Positions 1-6,619 of a stretch of DNA of 8,625 bases are shown one piece after another. The stretch covers positions 1 to 8,625 of the forward strand of contig CAOKRZ010000037.1 in NCBI GenBank assembly GCA_948471335.1, in the 5' to 3' direction. Origin of the DNA: an uncultured Christensenella sp. (GTDB lineage Bacteria > Bacillota > Clostridia > Christensenellales > UBA1242). Made by a program: the position numbers and the translations under genes. The notes beneath the pieces were generated by a model. It was not told the origin of the DNA, did no database searches, and saw only the letters and a program-made list of their open reading frames with translations. Positions within the stretch are counted from its first letter, which is position 1, and each line of letters opens with the position of its first letter.

Positions 1-47
1 CCATGCCTTTCAAGGTCATTTCCACTTTCATCAATAAGGTCAAACAT
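1..47 (-). CDS. possible 5' end of a divergent gene, cut by window edge
   Basis: A minus-strand frame opens with ATG at 47-45 and runs off the left edge, reading MFDLIDESGNDLERHG. The acidic, hydrophilic composition looks protein-like, and the competing plus-strand frames in this stretch meet stops at 35-37, 58-60 and 96-98. An in-frame stop lies upstream at 68-66, so the gene would begin here. No Shine-Dalgarno is visible. A TATAAT (59-54, minus) lies 7 nt before the ATG, but no convincing -35 accompanies it. I do not recognise the protein; sixteen residues are too few to assign a family. Confidence 0.3.
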   Translation of the reverse strand, partial: MFDLIDESGNDLERH

Positions 48-61
48 AAAAATATTATAAC

Positions 62-117
62 TTTTTTAAAAAAAATTATTTATTTCGCTTGCGTTTAGGC
101 TTTTCTTGTGCTATACT
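62..117 (+). promoter_or_regulatory. rpsT promoter with extended -10 and A/T-rich upstream tract
   Basis: The -35 is TTGCGT (89-94), followed by a 17-bp spacer and the -10 TATACT (112-117). The -10 is preceded by TGC (109-111), which makes it an extended -10. Positions 62-85 are almost pure A/T (a T6A8 run, then TTATTTATTT). This places an UP-element-like tract just upstream of the -35, as is common for strong ribosomal promoters. Transcription should start near 124, giving a leader of about 23 nt. Confidence 0.75.
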
Positions 118-146
118 CATTAAGAAAATTTCTAAAGGAGATAGAT

Positions 147-419
147 ATGCCAAACATTAAATCAGCTAAGAAAAGAGTTTTAATCATTGAAAAGAAGACT
201 GCCGAAAACAAGGCTATCAAGTCAAGAATTTCAACATATGCAAAGAAATTCAAAGCAGCTGTTGCAAATAAAGATGTTGCTCAAGGCGAAGAATTATACA
301 AAAAAGTTGTTTCTCTTATGGACTCAGCAGCAAAAAGTAACGTAATCCACATCAACAGCGCAAACAGAAAGAAAGCTCGTTATGCAAAAATGCTCGAATC
401 AATCAAAGAAGCAAAGTAA
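147..419 (+). CDS. rpsT: 30S ribosomal protein S20
   Basis: This 90-residue, strongly basic, Lys/Ala-rich protein starts MPNIKSAKKR and contains the typical S20 segments NIIxxNxAxRxKAR-like near the C-terminus (HINSANRKKARYAKML). S20 binds 16S rRNA early in small-subunit assembly, and the length is normal for the family. The start is set by AAAGGAG (134-140), 6 nt before ATG 147. An in-frame GTG at 108 would begin inside the -10 box of the promoter and is therefore excluded. The gene is monocistronic: its own promoter lies immediately upstream and an intrinsic terminator overlaps the stop codon. In many Firmicutes rpsT is likewise a stand-alone unit. Nothing in the sequence is odd. Confidence 0.97.
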   Translation: MPNIKSAKKRVLIIEKKTAENKAIKSRISTYAKKFKAAVANKDVAQGEELYKKVVSLMDSAAKSNVIHINSANRKKARYAKMLESIKEAK

Positions 420-439
420 GTGGCATCGCCACTTTTTTT
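418..439 (+). terminator. intrinsic terminator of rpsT
   Basis: A 7-bp stem AAGTGGC (418-424) pairs with GCCACTT (428-434) around a 3-nt ATC loop, followed by a run of seven T (433-439). The hairpin begins within the rpsT stop codon, so the 3' UTR is essentially the terminator itself. Confidence 0.92.
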
Positions 440-458
440 GTTACCCTGTTTTTATTTG

Positions 459-488
459 TTGACTTTTATCCCCTCTATCTTCTATAAT
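459..488 (+). promoter_or_regulatory. near-consensus sigma-A promoter of the ABC transporter gene
   Basis: The -35 is TTGACT (459-464), followed by an 18-bp spacer and a perfect -10 TATAAT (483-488). Only 7 nt separate the -10 from ATG 496, so the expected transcription start is at or within 1-3 nt of the initiation codon. No usable Shine-Dalgarno is present (only AGG at 492-494, one base from the ATG). The sequence therefore predicts a leaderless mRNA. Confidence 0.75.
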
Positions 489-495
489 TTTAGGT

Positions 496-2157
496 ATGAA
501 AAAGAATAAAGATATTGGTTTTATACCCGCAGTTAAATTACTTTGGCACATTGCAAATAAAAAGGAGCGTTTTGTATTCTTTCTTCTTTTGCTTGGAAGC
601 ATTGTAAGAGCATGCTCTGAACTTACTGTCCCACTTGTTACCGCCTGCATTATACAAAAGCTTTCTGGCGAACCGGCTTCAATACTCGGATTGGTTTTCC
701 CTGAGAATTTGTCAACTATCAGCTTAATAATCATTTGTTTTTCTATAACCTTTGCGTTGTATGCCCTTGGCACACTGATTAGGACTGGCGTAAAATACTT
801 TTCAAGCAAAATAAGAATTAAGACAAATGTTAAAGCCGTCGAGTATTTATTGGCAAACCGAAAGAATTTTTCTTTTGAAATGACAAATGGCGAAGTAAGC
901 TACATAGTTAAATCAGCATGTGACAATGTTGCGGCATTTATTGAAACAAGCATGATAAAAATTCTCTGCCCCGTTCTTACCGCAGCTTTCGCAGTTGTTT
1001 ATATTGCCAGCATAAATCTATACTGTTTTTTGATAATGCTTGCAACAATCATTCTTCTTTTTTGCGCAATGCTCTACCGCGTGTATAAAGACAAAAAAGC
1101 TTTCAAAGCGCTTGAAAACATCAACGGGAACATAAACAACCATGTTTTGAATAATATCGAAAATTTGCCATTTGTCGCATTTTTCAAAGCAAAGGCGCTC
1201 GAAATAAAAATATCAAAAGAACTGAACAAAAAGTATTTCAAAGAAGATAAAAAACGTTTATGTGTTTATCTGATTTATTGGATGAGCGTTTATATTATTG
1301 AATTTTCTTGCATGATTGCCGTCCCTCTAATCATTTTGCAAGGTCCACTTTCTTCAGCCAAACAAGCCTCAATGCTTATCATTGTTATACCTTATATAGT
1401 CAATGTGTTGTCCTCGATTGAAAGTTTATCTTTCCTTATTGGAGAATGCCAACAACAAGCAATCAACATTTCACGTTTAACCTTAATAAAGGCAAACCCT
1501 GAAAATTTAATTTCTCAAAAAGAGAAAACAGAAATTTCTGAAATTAACAAAATTGAAATAAAAAACCTCAATTATGAAATCGGAACTTTCTCAAAAACAT
1601 ACCAAAATGTTTGTTTCTATAAAGGCAAGCTTAATTGCATCGCTGGTGAAAGCGGTGGCGGAAAAACAAGTTTAATTAATGCCCTGCTTGGACTTAAGGA
1701 ATACAAAAGTGGTGAGATTATCATCAATGATGAAACAAAATTGCAATCTCTGTTTTTTGATAGTGACAAAATTTCATTATCTTTCCAAGGTGACAACTTC
1801 TTTGACAGAAGTGTTGTTGAAAACATAATGTATCCGGATATGCAATTGTCCGATAAAGCCGCTTCGCTGCTTAAAAAATTTGACCTGAAATATTTGCTTG
1901 AAAGAGAAGAAAGCGACAGCAAAAATTCTTTTAAAAACAACCTTTCAGGTGGAGAGAGAAAGCGCATATCAGTTATTCGCGCCATCAGCAAAGACGCGCA
2001 AGTTTACATTTTGGATGAGCCAACAAACGAACTTGATGAGAAAAATGTTAAGCATGTGATAAAAGAACTTGTCAAACTCAGCAAACAAGCAGTTGTCATT
2101 GTCATTTCACACGATAAGCGACTTTTGGAACAAAGTGAAAACATTATAATAATTTAA
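496..2157 (+). CDS. ABC exporter-type half-transporter (membrane domain fused to ATPase)
   Basis: This 553-residue protein has about six hydrophobic segments (roughly 26-52, 74-98, 153-173, 174-195, 256-281, 289-313) followed by a nucleotide-binding domain from about 345. All catalytic elements are present: Walker A GESGGGKT (384-391, Lys390), Q-loop Gln431, signature LSGGE (483-487), Walker B YILDE (504-508, Glu508) and H-loop His539. This is the layout of type IV exporter half-transporters, which work as dimers in the membrane; the substrate cannot be read from sequence. The chain stops about 10 residues after the H-loop, so the usual C-terminal tail of about 30-40 residues is missing although the stop is clean. 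There is no N-terminal C39 peptidase domain. Translation from ATG 496 probably lacks a leader. The gene has its own promoter and terminator, so no operon partner identifies its cargo. Confidence 0.9.
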   Translation: MKKNKDIGFIPAVKLLWHIANKKERFVFFLLLLGSIVRACSELTVPLVTACIIQKLSGEPASILGLVFPENLSTISLIIICFSITFALYALGTLIRTGVKYFSSKIRIKTNVKAVEYLLANRKNFSFEMTNGEVSYIVKSACDNVAAFIETSMIKILCPVLTAAFAVVYIASINLYCFLIMLATIILLFCAMLYRVYKDKKAFKALENINGNINNHVLNNIENLPFVAFFKAKALEIKISKELNKKYFKEDKKRLCVYLIYWMSVYIIEFSCMIAVPLIILQGPLSSAKQASMLIIVIPYIVNVLSSIESLSFLIGECQQQAINISRLTLIKANPENLISQKEKTEISEINKIEIKNLNYEIGTFSKTYQNVCFYKGKLNCIAGESGGGKTSLINALLGLKEYKSGEIIINDETKLQSLFFDSDKISLSFQGDNFFDRSVVENIMYPDMQLSDKAASLLKKFDLKYLLEREESDSKNSFKNNLSGGERKRISVIRAISKDAQVYILDEPTNELDEKNVKHVIKELVKLSKQAVVIVISHDKRLLEQSENIIII

Positions 2158-2174
2158 AAATTGACACAAGGTTT

Positions 2175-2204
2175 AAAAATCCACCCTTTTTAAGTGGATT
2201 TTTT
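2175..2204 (+). terminator. intrinsic terminator of the ABC transporter gene
   Basis: AAAAATCCAC (2175-2184) pairs with GTGGATTTTT (2194-2203) around a 9-nt loop. The U-rich 3' arm serves as the T tract (2199-2204). It lies 17 nt after the stop codon. Confidence 0.88.
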
Positions 2205-2214
2205 GTTTTGCCTA

Positions 2215-2243
2215 TTGCAATCGGCTAAATTACGTGCTATTAT
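2215..2243 (+). promoter_or_regulatory. promoter of the 303-residue protein gene
   Basis: The -35 TTGCAA (2215-2220), a 17-bp spacer and the -10 TATTAT (2238-2243) form a sigma-A promoter. TGC immediately upstream (2235-2237) makes it an extended -10. It begins about 10 nt after the preceding terminator, so the downstream gene is independently transcribed, with a leader of about 12-14 nt that still holds a GTGGAG ribosome binding site (2252-2257). Confidence 0.7.
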
Positions 2244-2262
2244 ATAACCAAGTGGAGTTGAT

Positions 2263-3174
2263 ATGAAAAAACAAAGTGAAAGACAAGAATTTAATAAAAA
2301 GCAATGGGAGATGACCGCAAAAGGCATCAGAGAAGGAACCATCGTGCCTTACACAGACACAATGATTGACAGACTTCGTCCATTCAGTTTTGGTGGACTT
2401 CCACTTCAAATCCTTTTGTGCATTGACGAAATGTGCAATGGCAAATGCTATGACAGGTCAAAAATTATGTCACTTGCTTTCGATGATTGTCGCATCATTC
2501 ATGCAGATGTTGAGTCTTTGCGGGTAAATTCAAAATTCCCTGAACATTCATATCTTGAAGTTGACAATTTTGAAGGCACTGGCGAAACTTACGTGGTTGA
2601 CACTTCTGTCGGACTATGTTATAAAAAATCAACCTATGAAGAAATGGAAAAACCAAAAGTAAATCAAATGTTTTCAAAACAAGATGCATTAAATGACTTT
2701 GACGTTCAACAAATCTTGGCATCAGATTTTGAACAAGAAAAATATTCTCTTGTCCTCACCCTGCCAGCGATTGAAGCTGCAATTCGAAATTCTAAAAAAT
2801 TTACAACCTGCATATATCAAAACTATCTTCTAGAAGAAATTGAAAAACTCAAGAAAGCAATAAATTTTGATGCTATGGCTATTGAAGAAGAAGAGAATAT
2901 GAAGCTTTTCATAGAAGACCCAAAGAAGCTTGATGAAAAATTCAAAATCAAACGCGACAAATATGGCAACGAGATTTCAAGAGACGGCGTCCCAAATGAT
3001 TTCTACCATAAAGCATTGTCAAAAAGCTATGGAAATTGGGACGAAAAAGCAAAGCAAGAATTTGCAGAACACGCAAGAGCTTCTCATACAAAATGGACGC
3101 AAAACATTGTTGAACGCGCTTCAAAAAGACTTGAAGAAATCAAGGAAAATCCAACACAAAACATTTATAGTTAA
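2263..3174 (+). CDS. uncharacterised protein with transglutaminase-like Cys-His-Asp signature
   Basis: This 303-residue protein is predicted to be cytoplasmic: no signal peptide or membrane segment is visible. I do not recognise a named family. The N-terminal half has the ordered pattern of a transglutaminase/papain-like fold: Cys62 in CNGKCYDRS at the start of a probable helix, His95 in EHSYLEV (compare HAWVEV in transglutaminase-like proteins), and Asp113 in YVVDTSVGL (compare VVDPT). Spacing and strand-helix character fit a Cys-His-Asp triad. Residues from about 140 to 303 are highly charged and helical (Glu/Lys-rich), perhaps a binding or coiled-coil region. The start is fixed by GTGGAG 5 nt before ATG 2263. 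The gene is monocistronic between two terminators. It could be a hydrolase, a transferase or a non-catalytic relative; enzymatic activity is inference from the motif only. Confidence 0.6.
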   Translation: MKKQSERQEFNKKQWEMTAKGIREGTIVPYTDTMIDRLRPFSFGGLPLQILLCIDEMCNGKCYDRSKIMSLAFDDCRIIHADVESLRVNSKFPEHSYLEVDNFEGTGETYVVDTSVGLCYKKSTYEEMEKPKVNQMFSKQDALNDFDVQQILASDFEQEKYSLVLTLPAIEAAIRNSKKFTTCIYQNYLLEEIEKLKKAINFDAMAIEEEENMKLFIEDPKKLDEKFKIKRDKYGNEISRDGVPNDFYHKALSKSYGNWDEKAKQEFAEHARASHTKWTQNIVERASKRLEEIKENPTQNIYS

Positions 3175-3212
3175 CAAAAAACCTTCACAAATTGTGAAGG
3201 CTTTATTTTTTT
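3175..3212. terminator. bidirectional terminator at convergent junction
   Basis: The stem CCTTCACA (3182-3189) pairs with TGTGAAGG (3193-3200) around a 3-nt loop. On the plus strand it is followed by CTTTATTTTTTTA (to 3212). On the minus strand the left flank (3176-3181) supplies a run of T's. It therefore serves both the plus-strand 303-residue gene, ending at 3174, and the minus-strand gene, whose stop codon at 3213-3211 abuts the T tract. Confidence 0.88.
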
Positions 3213-3552
3213 ATGGAAGTTTTATTCCAAGAACTTCATCAGAACGTTTTTCAAAATCTTCGTCTGTGTAAATTTCTCCTCTAATTGTTTTTGGGTCTCT
3301 CGTAAGCCTATTTCTAGCGTTCGCTTCAACAGTTTCTTTTGTTATTTTAAAGCATTGATAGTCAGTATCAACAATCTCCAATCTTCTTTTCAAACTTTCT
3401 TCAATATATTTTTCTTTCTCTGCGTCAGTGTAAACCTTGCCCATGTTTATACGAGCATTTCCTCTTACCTGACCTTTGCTTGCGGCAACAACTTCGTCTG
3501 TGATTTTTATAATTTTAAAATCTTCAAACAAAACATCTTTTTTTTCGTTCAT
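3211..3552 (-). CDS. uncharacterised small protein with two tandem repeats
   Basis: This 113-residue, highly charged soluble protein belongs to no family I recognise. It is built from two similar units. The first (about 12-61) has KITDE at 16-20 and GKVYTD at 38-43. The second (about 65-112) has KITKE at 69-73 and GEIYTD at 92-97. The KIT-to-YTD distance is 25 and 26 residues respectively, and each unit ends in a Glu/Lys-rich helix-like segment. It starts 11 nt after the hpf stop codon. Its ribosome binding site AAAAGG (3566-3561) overlaps that stop, so it is co-transcribed with hpf. Being the last gene before the bidirectional terminator, it may act with the hibernation factor, but that is a positional inference only. 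Confidence 0.7.
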   Translation of the reverse strand: MNEKKDVLFEDFKIIKITDEVVAASKGQVRGNARINMGKVYTDAEKEKYIEESLKRRLEIVDTDYQCFKITKETVEANARNRLTRDPKTIRGEIYTDEDFEKRSDEVLGIKLP

Positions 3553-3563
3553 ATGCTTACCTT

Positions 3564-4103
3564 TTAATATTTAAGTTCAATAAGACCGAACTTATTGTCT
3601 CTGCGGCGATATATGATGTTGATCTTGCCAGTTTTTGCATTAAGGAAAGCATAGAAGTCATGGCCAAGACGTTCGATGGCAAGTCTTGCGTCATCAATAA
3701 GGATTGGTTCAAGCTCAAAGCTTTTCTTCTTGAAAACTTTTGGAAGTTCTTCTGGTTCTTCACTCAAAAACTCATAAGGCACAGTCACCATTTCTTTCAC
3801 TGCCCTAGATTTTCTTTTATCCTTAAGTTTTTCTCTTGAGCGAACGATTTGAGTTTCAAGTTTTGGAAGCGCATAGTCAATGTTTGCAAACATGTTGTCG
3901 CTTACAACTTCACTGCGATACAAAAGCGCATCAGTCTTAACTGTGATTTCAAGCTTTTCTTGTTTGCCGTTTTTTGAAAGAATAACTTTTGCTGAAGCAG
4001 CGTTTGTGAAATACTTATCAAGCTTTGCAAGTTTTTCTTCAATGATTTTTTTAAGTTTTGCACTTGCCTTATATTCGTTTCTTTCTGTGATTTGAATTTT
4101 CAT
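3564..4103 (-). CDS. hpf: long-form ribosome hibernation-promoting factor
   Basis: This 179-residue protein begins MKIQITERNE and has the two-domain layout of long HPF. The N-terminal S30AE ribosome-binding domain spans about 1-95. A charged linker of about 95-125 (KDKRKSR) follows, and then the C-terminal dimerisation domain of about 126-179 with the family hallmarks GHDFYAFLNAKTG and YRRRDNKFGLIE. B. subtilis HPF is about 190 residues, so this is complete. Long HPF binds the 30S decoding region and pairs 70S ribosomes into inactive 100S dimers in stationary phase or stress. The start is set by GGGAGGG (4117-4111) 7 nt upstream. The gene has its own promoter in the 68-nt gap after clpC, but without a terminator in that gap it can also receive read-through from the clpC operon. 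The next gene follows after 11 nt. Confidence 0.96.
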   Translation of the reverse strand: MKIQITERNEYKASAKLKKIIEEKLAKLDKYFTNAASAKVILSKNGKQEKLEITVKTDALLYRSEVVSDNMFANIDYALPKLETQIVRSREKLKDKRKSRAVKEMVTVPYEFLSEEPEELPKVFKKKSFELEPILIDDARLAIERLGHDFYAFLNAKTGKINIIYRRRDNKFGLIELKY

Positions 4104-4129
4104 AATGTTTCCCTCCCTTTTATATTTTC

Positions 4130-4158
4130 ATTGTAGCATTTTTTCACTTTTTCTCCAA
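4130..4158 (-). promoter_or_regulatory. hpf promoter
   Basis: Reading the minus strand, the -35-like TTGGAG (4158-4153), a 17-bp spacer and the -10 TACAAT (4135-4130) precede hpf by about 26 nt. The -10 is preceded by TGC, an extended -10, which offsets the weak -35. Expected transcription start is near 4123, leaving a leader of about 20 nt with GGGAGGG. No sigma-B-like GTTT/GGGTAT signature is seen. Confidence 0.6.
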
Positions 4159-4171
4159 ACATTTTAAGGTT

Positions 4172-6613
4172 TTAATTAGAAAAAGTCAAAATTCCTTCCT
4201 CTACGTCAATGATAATCTGTCCTTCGTTTTTAAGCTGACCAAGAAGGATTTTTTCTGCGATCTGATCTTCAATTTCTTGCTGAATAAATCTTTTCAGCGG
4301 TCTTGCGCCATATTCTGTGTTTGAGCCGTTTTCAACAACATACTCAAGTGCATCTTCAGTGATTTTGAGAGACAGATTTTTCTCTTTCAAACGTTTGTTG
4401 ATGTTTGAAATAAGGATCTTTGCAATCTTGACAAGGTCTGATTGAGTGAGATTATCAAATATGCAAACAACATCAATTCGGTTGATAAACTCTGGTTTGA
4501 ACTTGCGTTTTAAAGCGTTCATATAGATATCTTTTGGTGCAACTTCTTCGTCCTCTTCGCCACCAAAGCCTAGCGACTTTCGATGCTCCTTCACTTCATT
4601 TGCACCAAGGTTGCTTGTCATGATTATAATGGTGTTTTTGAAGCTTACCGTTCTTCCTTGCCCGTCAGTCAAGCGCCCGTCATCAAGGATTTGAAGAAGT
4701 GCGTTGAAGATATCAGGATGCGCCTTTTCAATTTCGTCGAAAAGCACAACGCTGTATGGTCTGCGTCTGACAGCTTCAGTCAGCTGACCGCCTTCGTCAT
4801 AGCCAACATAGCCTGGAGGCGAGCCAATAAGTTTTGAGACAGAGTGCGACTCCATATATTCACTCATATCAATTCTGACAATGTTGTTTTCGTCGTCAAA
4901 CATAGCCTCGGCAATTGCCTTTGAAAGTTCAGTTTTACCCACACCTGTTTGCCCCATGAAAAGGAAAGATCCAATCGGTCTTTTGCCGTCTTGGAGGCCA
5001 ACGCGAGAACGCCTTATCGCTTTTGCAACAGCGTCAACCGCTTCATTTTGACCAACAACGCGTTTATGCAAAATCTCTTCAAGGTGAATGAGTTTTTCTT
5101 TCTCGCTTTCAGTTATTCGCGTCACAGGAATGCCTGTCCATTTTGCAACAACGGCTGCAATTTCGTTTGCCCCGATTGCAACTATTGCAGACTTTTCACG
5201 TTTAACATCAAACTTCTCACTTTTCTTTTTAAGGTCGTTTTCAAGGTTTATAATCTCCGACTGAAGACGTGCTGCTTTTTCATAGTTTCGTTGAAGTGAA
5301 GCTTCGTCTCGGCTGGCAGAAAGCCCCTTAATTTTCTCTTCTAAAGCACGGACTTCTTGAGGCTTTACGGTGTAGTTAACCTTAGCTTTACTGCTCGCCT
5401 CATCAATAAGGTCAATCGCCTTGTCTGGAAGGCTTCTATCCATGATATATCTGTCAGAAAGCACAGCCGCCGCCTCAATTGCCTCATCTGTGATTGTGAT
5501 TTTATGGAAGGCCTCATAGCTGTCCTTAAGCCCTTTCAATATCTGAATTGTTTGTTCGACTGAAGGCGGATTAACCATGATAGGTTGAAATCTGCGTTCA
5601 AGCGCCTTATCTTTTTCAATAAATTTTTTGTATTCATCAGTTGTTGTTGCACCGATTGTTTGAAGTTCTCCTCGTGCAAGATATGGCTTAAGCATATCAG
5701 CTGGCGAAGTCTCACCTTTTTCACTTCCCGCTTGGGCAAGAGTATGAATTTCATCAATAAACACAATGATGTTTTTGCTTTCAATAATGGTTTCAATGGC
5801 GGCTTTAAGTTTCTCTTCCATTGCTCCGCGATATTTTGTGCCAGCCATAAGCCCGCCTATCTCAAGAGAATAAACGATTTTGTCTTTAAGTATTTCAGGC
5901 ACATCACCGCTTACAATTGCCTGCGCAAGCCCTTCAACAACTGCTGTTTTCCCAACCCCTGCTTCGCCAATAAGCACAGGGTTGTTTTTTGTTTTACGGC
6001 AAAGAATTTCAACCACGCGCTGAATTTCGTCTTCTCTGCCAATAACAGGGTCAAGTTTGTGTTCTTTGGCTTTAAGTGTGATGTCAGTGCCCATTTCAAG
6101 CAGTTTTTCTGGAAGAAGGCTTGCCGACTGTTTTTTTGTCCCCTCTTCTTTCTCTTCGTTTTGAGTTTTGTCCGCTTGAAGAGCGCGAATTGTCTTCCCT
6201 CTAAGCATATCAATATCAACATCAAACTGGTTTTGAAGGATGCGATAAGCCACGCTTCCGCTGCTTGAAAGAAGGGCAAGAAGAAGATGCTCGGTGCCAA
6301 GGAATGAATGGTTCATTTGAAGAGCAATTTGCTGCGCTGTTTTGAAAAGGTCCTTGGTCCTTGGAGTAAGCTCAACTTCCGTGCCAAAGAGGATGTCTTC
6401 TGGCGCATTATCTTCAAAAAACTGAAAAAGCGCTGGCTCTGTGACACCATCTTCTGCAAGAAGCTTGCTTGCAAGGCAATCTTTCACGCTTGCAAGACCA
6501 TAAAGAATATGCTCACTCCCCACAAGATTGCTGCCAAAACGCAAAGCAAATTTGCTTGCATTTTTGATGACTTTTTCAATGTTGTCTGAAAATGTTCCGC
6601 TTTGATAGTTCAT
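4172..6613 (-). CDS. clpC: ATP-dependent Clp protease ATPase subunit ClpC
   Basis: This 813-residue Hsp100 unfoldase feeds substrates to ClpP. The N domain (1-145) has two repeats, each with a phosphoarginine-binding Glu: Glu34 in GSEH and Glu108 in GTEH, equivalent to Glu32/Glu106 of B. subtilis. AAA1 has Walker A GEAGVGKT (216-223), Walker B FIDE (285-288), pore loop KYRG and arginines 340-341. A middle domain (about 411-475) carries a UVR-like helix near 438-460, the usual place for MecA/McsB-type adaptors. AAA2 has Walker A GQTGVGKT (554-561), Walker B LFDE (624-627), pore loop GYVGYDEGG, arginine finger Arg712 and sensor-2 GAR (769-771). LGF (681-683) is the ClpP-docking tripeptide. Both Walker A loops lack the usual Pro (GEPG, GPTG). 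The start has a perfect AGGAGGT (6628-6622) overlapping the mcsB stop, 8 nt before the ATG, and the gap from mcsB is 6 nt. Confidence 0.97.
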   Translation of the reverse strand: MNYQSGTFSDNIEKVIKNASKFALRFGSNLVGSEHILYGLASVKDCLASKLLAEDGVTEPALFQFFEDNAPEDILFGTEVELTPRTKDLFKTAQQIALQMNHSFLGTEHLLLALLSSSGSVAYRILQNQFDVDIDMLRGKTIRALQADKTQNEEKEEGTKKQSASLLPEKLLEMGTDITLKAKEHKLDPVIGREDEIQRVVEILCRKTKNNPVLIGEAGVGKTAVVEGLAQAIVSGDVPEILKDKIVYSLEIGGLMAGTKYRGAMEEKLKAAIETIIESKNIIVFIDEIHTLAQAGSEKGETSPADMLKPYLARGELQTIGATTTDEYKKFIEKDKALERRFQPIMVNPPSVEQTIQILKGLKDSYEAFHKITITDEAIEAAAVLSDRYIMDRSLPDKAIDLIDEASSKAKVNYTVKPQEVRALEEKIKGLSASRDEASLQRNYEKAARLQSEIINLENDLKKKSEKFDVKREKSAIVAIGANEIAAVVAKWTGIPVTRITESEKEKLIHLEEILHKRVVGQNEAVDAVAKAIRRSRVGLQDGKRPIGSFLFMGQTGVGKTELSKAIAEAMFDDENNIVRIDMSEYMESHSVSKLIGSPPGYVGYDEGGQLTEAVRRRPYSVVLFDEIEKAHPDIFNALLQILDDGRLTDGQGRTVSFKNTIIIMTSNLGANEVKEHRKSLGFGGEEDEEVAPKDIYMNALKRKFKPEFINRIDVVCIFDNLTQSDLVKIAKILISNINKRLKEKNLSLKITEDALEYVVENGSNTEYGARPLKRFIQQEIEDQIAEKILLGQLKNEGQIIIDVEEGILTFSN

Positions 6614-6619
6614 ACAAAT

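Noticed and set aside
38..44. GGTCAAA upstream of rpsT as a CtsR operator half-site
   Set aside because: CtsR operators need two tandem GTCAAA-type repeats about 10 bp apart. The following bases are ATAAAAATATT, with no second repeat, and the gene is ribosomal.
3..98. Plus-strand frame ending before rpsT as the tail of an upstream gene
   Set aside because: It is low-complexity over the A/T tract and runs through the rpsT -35 box, with no terminator after it and no recognisable residues.
108..146. GTG at 108 as an earlier rpsT start adding 13 residues
   Set aside because: It lies inside the promoter just before the -10 box and has no SD. ATG 147 has AAAGGAG at ideal spacing and matches the S20 N-terminus.
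1617..1991. Minus-strand open frame of 124 codons inside the ABC gene
   Set aside because: It lies opposite the conserved ATPase domain, is Ser/Leu-rich, has no promoter or SD, and is explained as a shadow frame.
496..3174. ABC transporter plus putative Cys hydrolase as a peptide maturation/export cassette
   Set aside because: A terminator and an independent promoter separate the two genes, no precursor peptide is visible, and the Cys protein shows no C39 signature. Adjacency alone is not enough.
5585..6268. Long plus-strand open frame (227 codons) opposite clpC
   Set aside because: It is antisense to well-conserved clpC, with a Phe/Cys/Asn-rich low-quality composition and no SD. It is a shadow of clpC codon usage.
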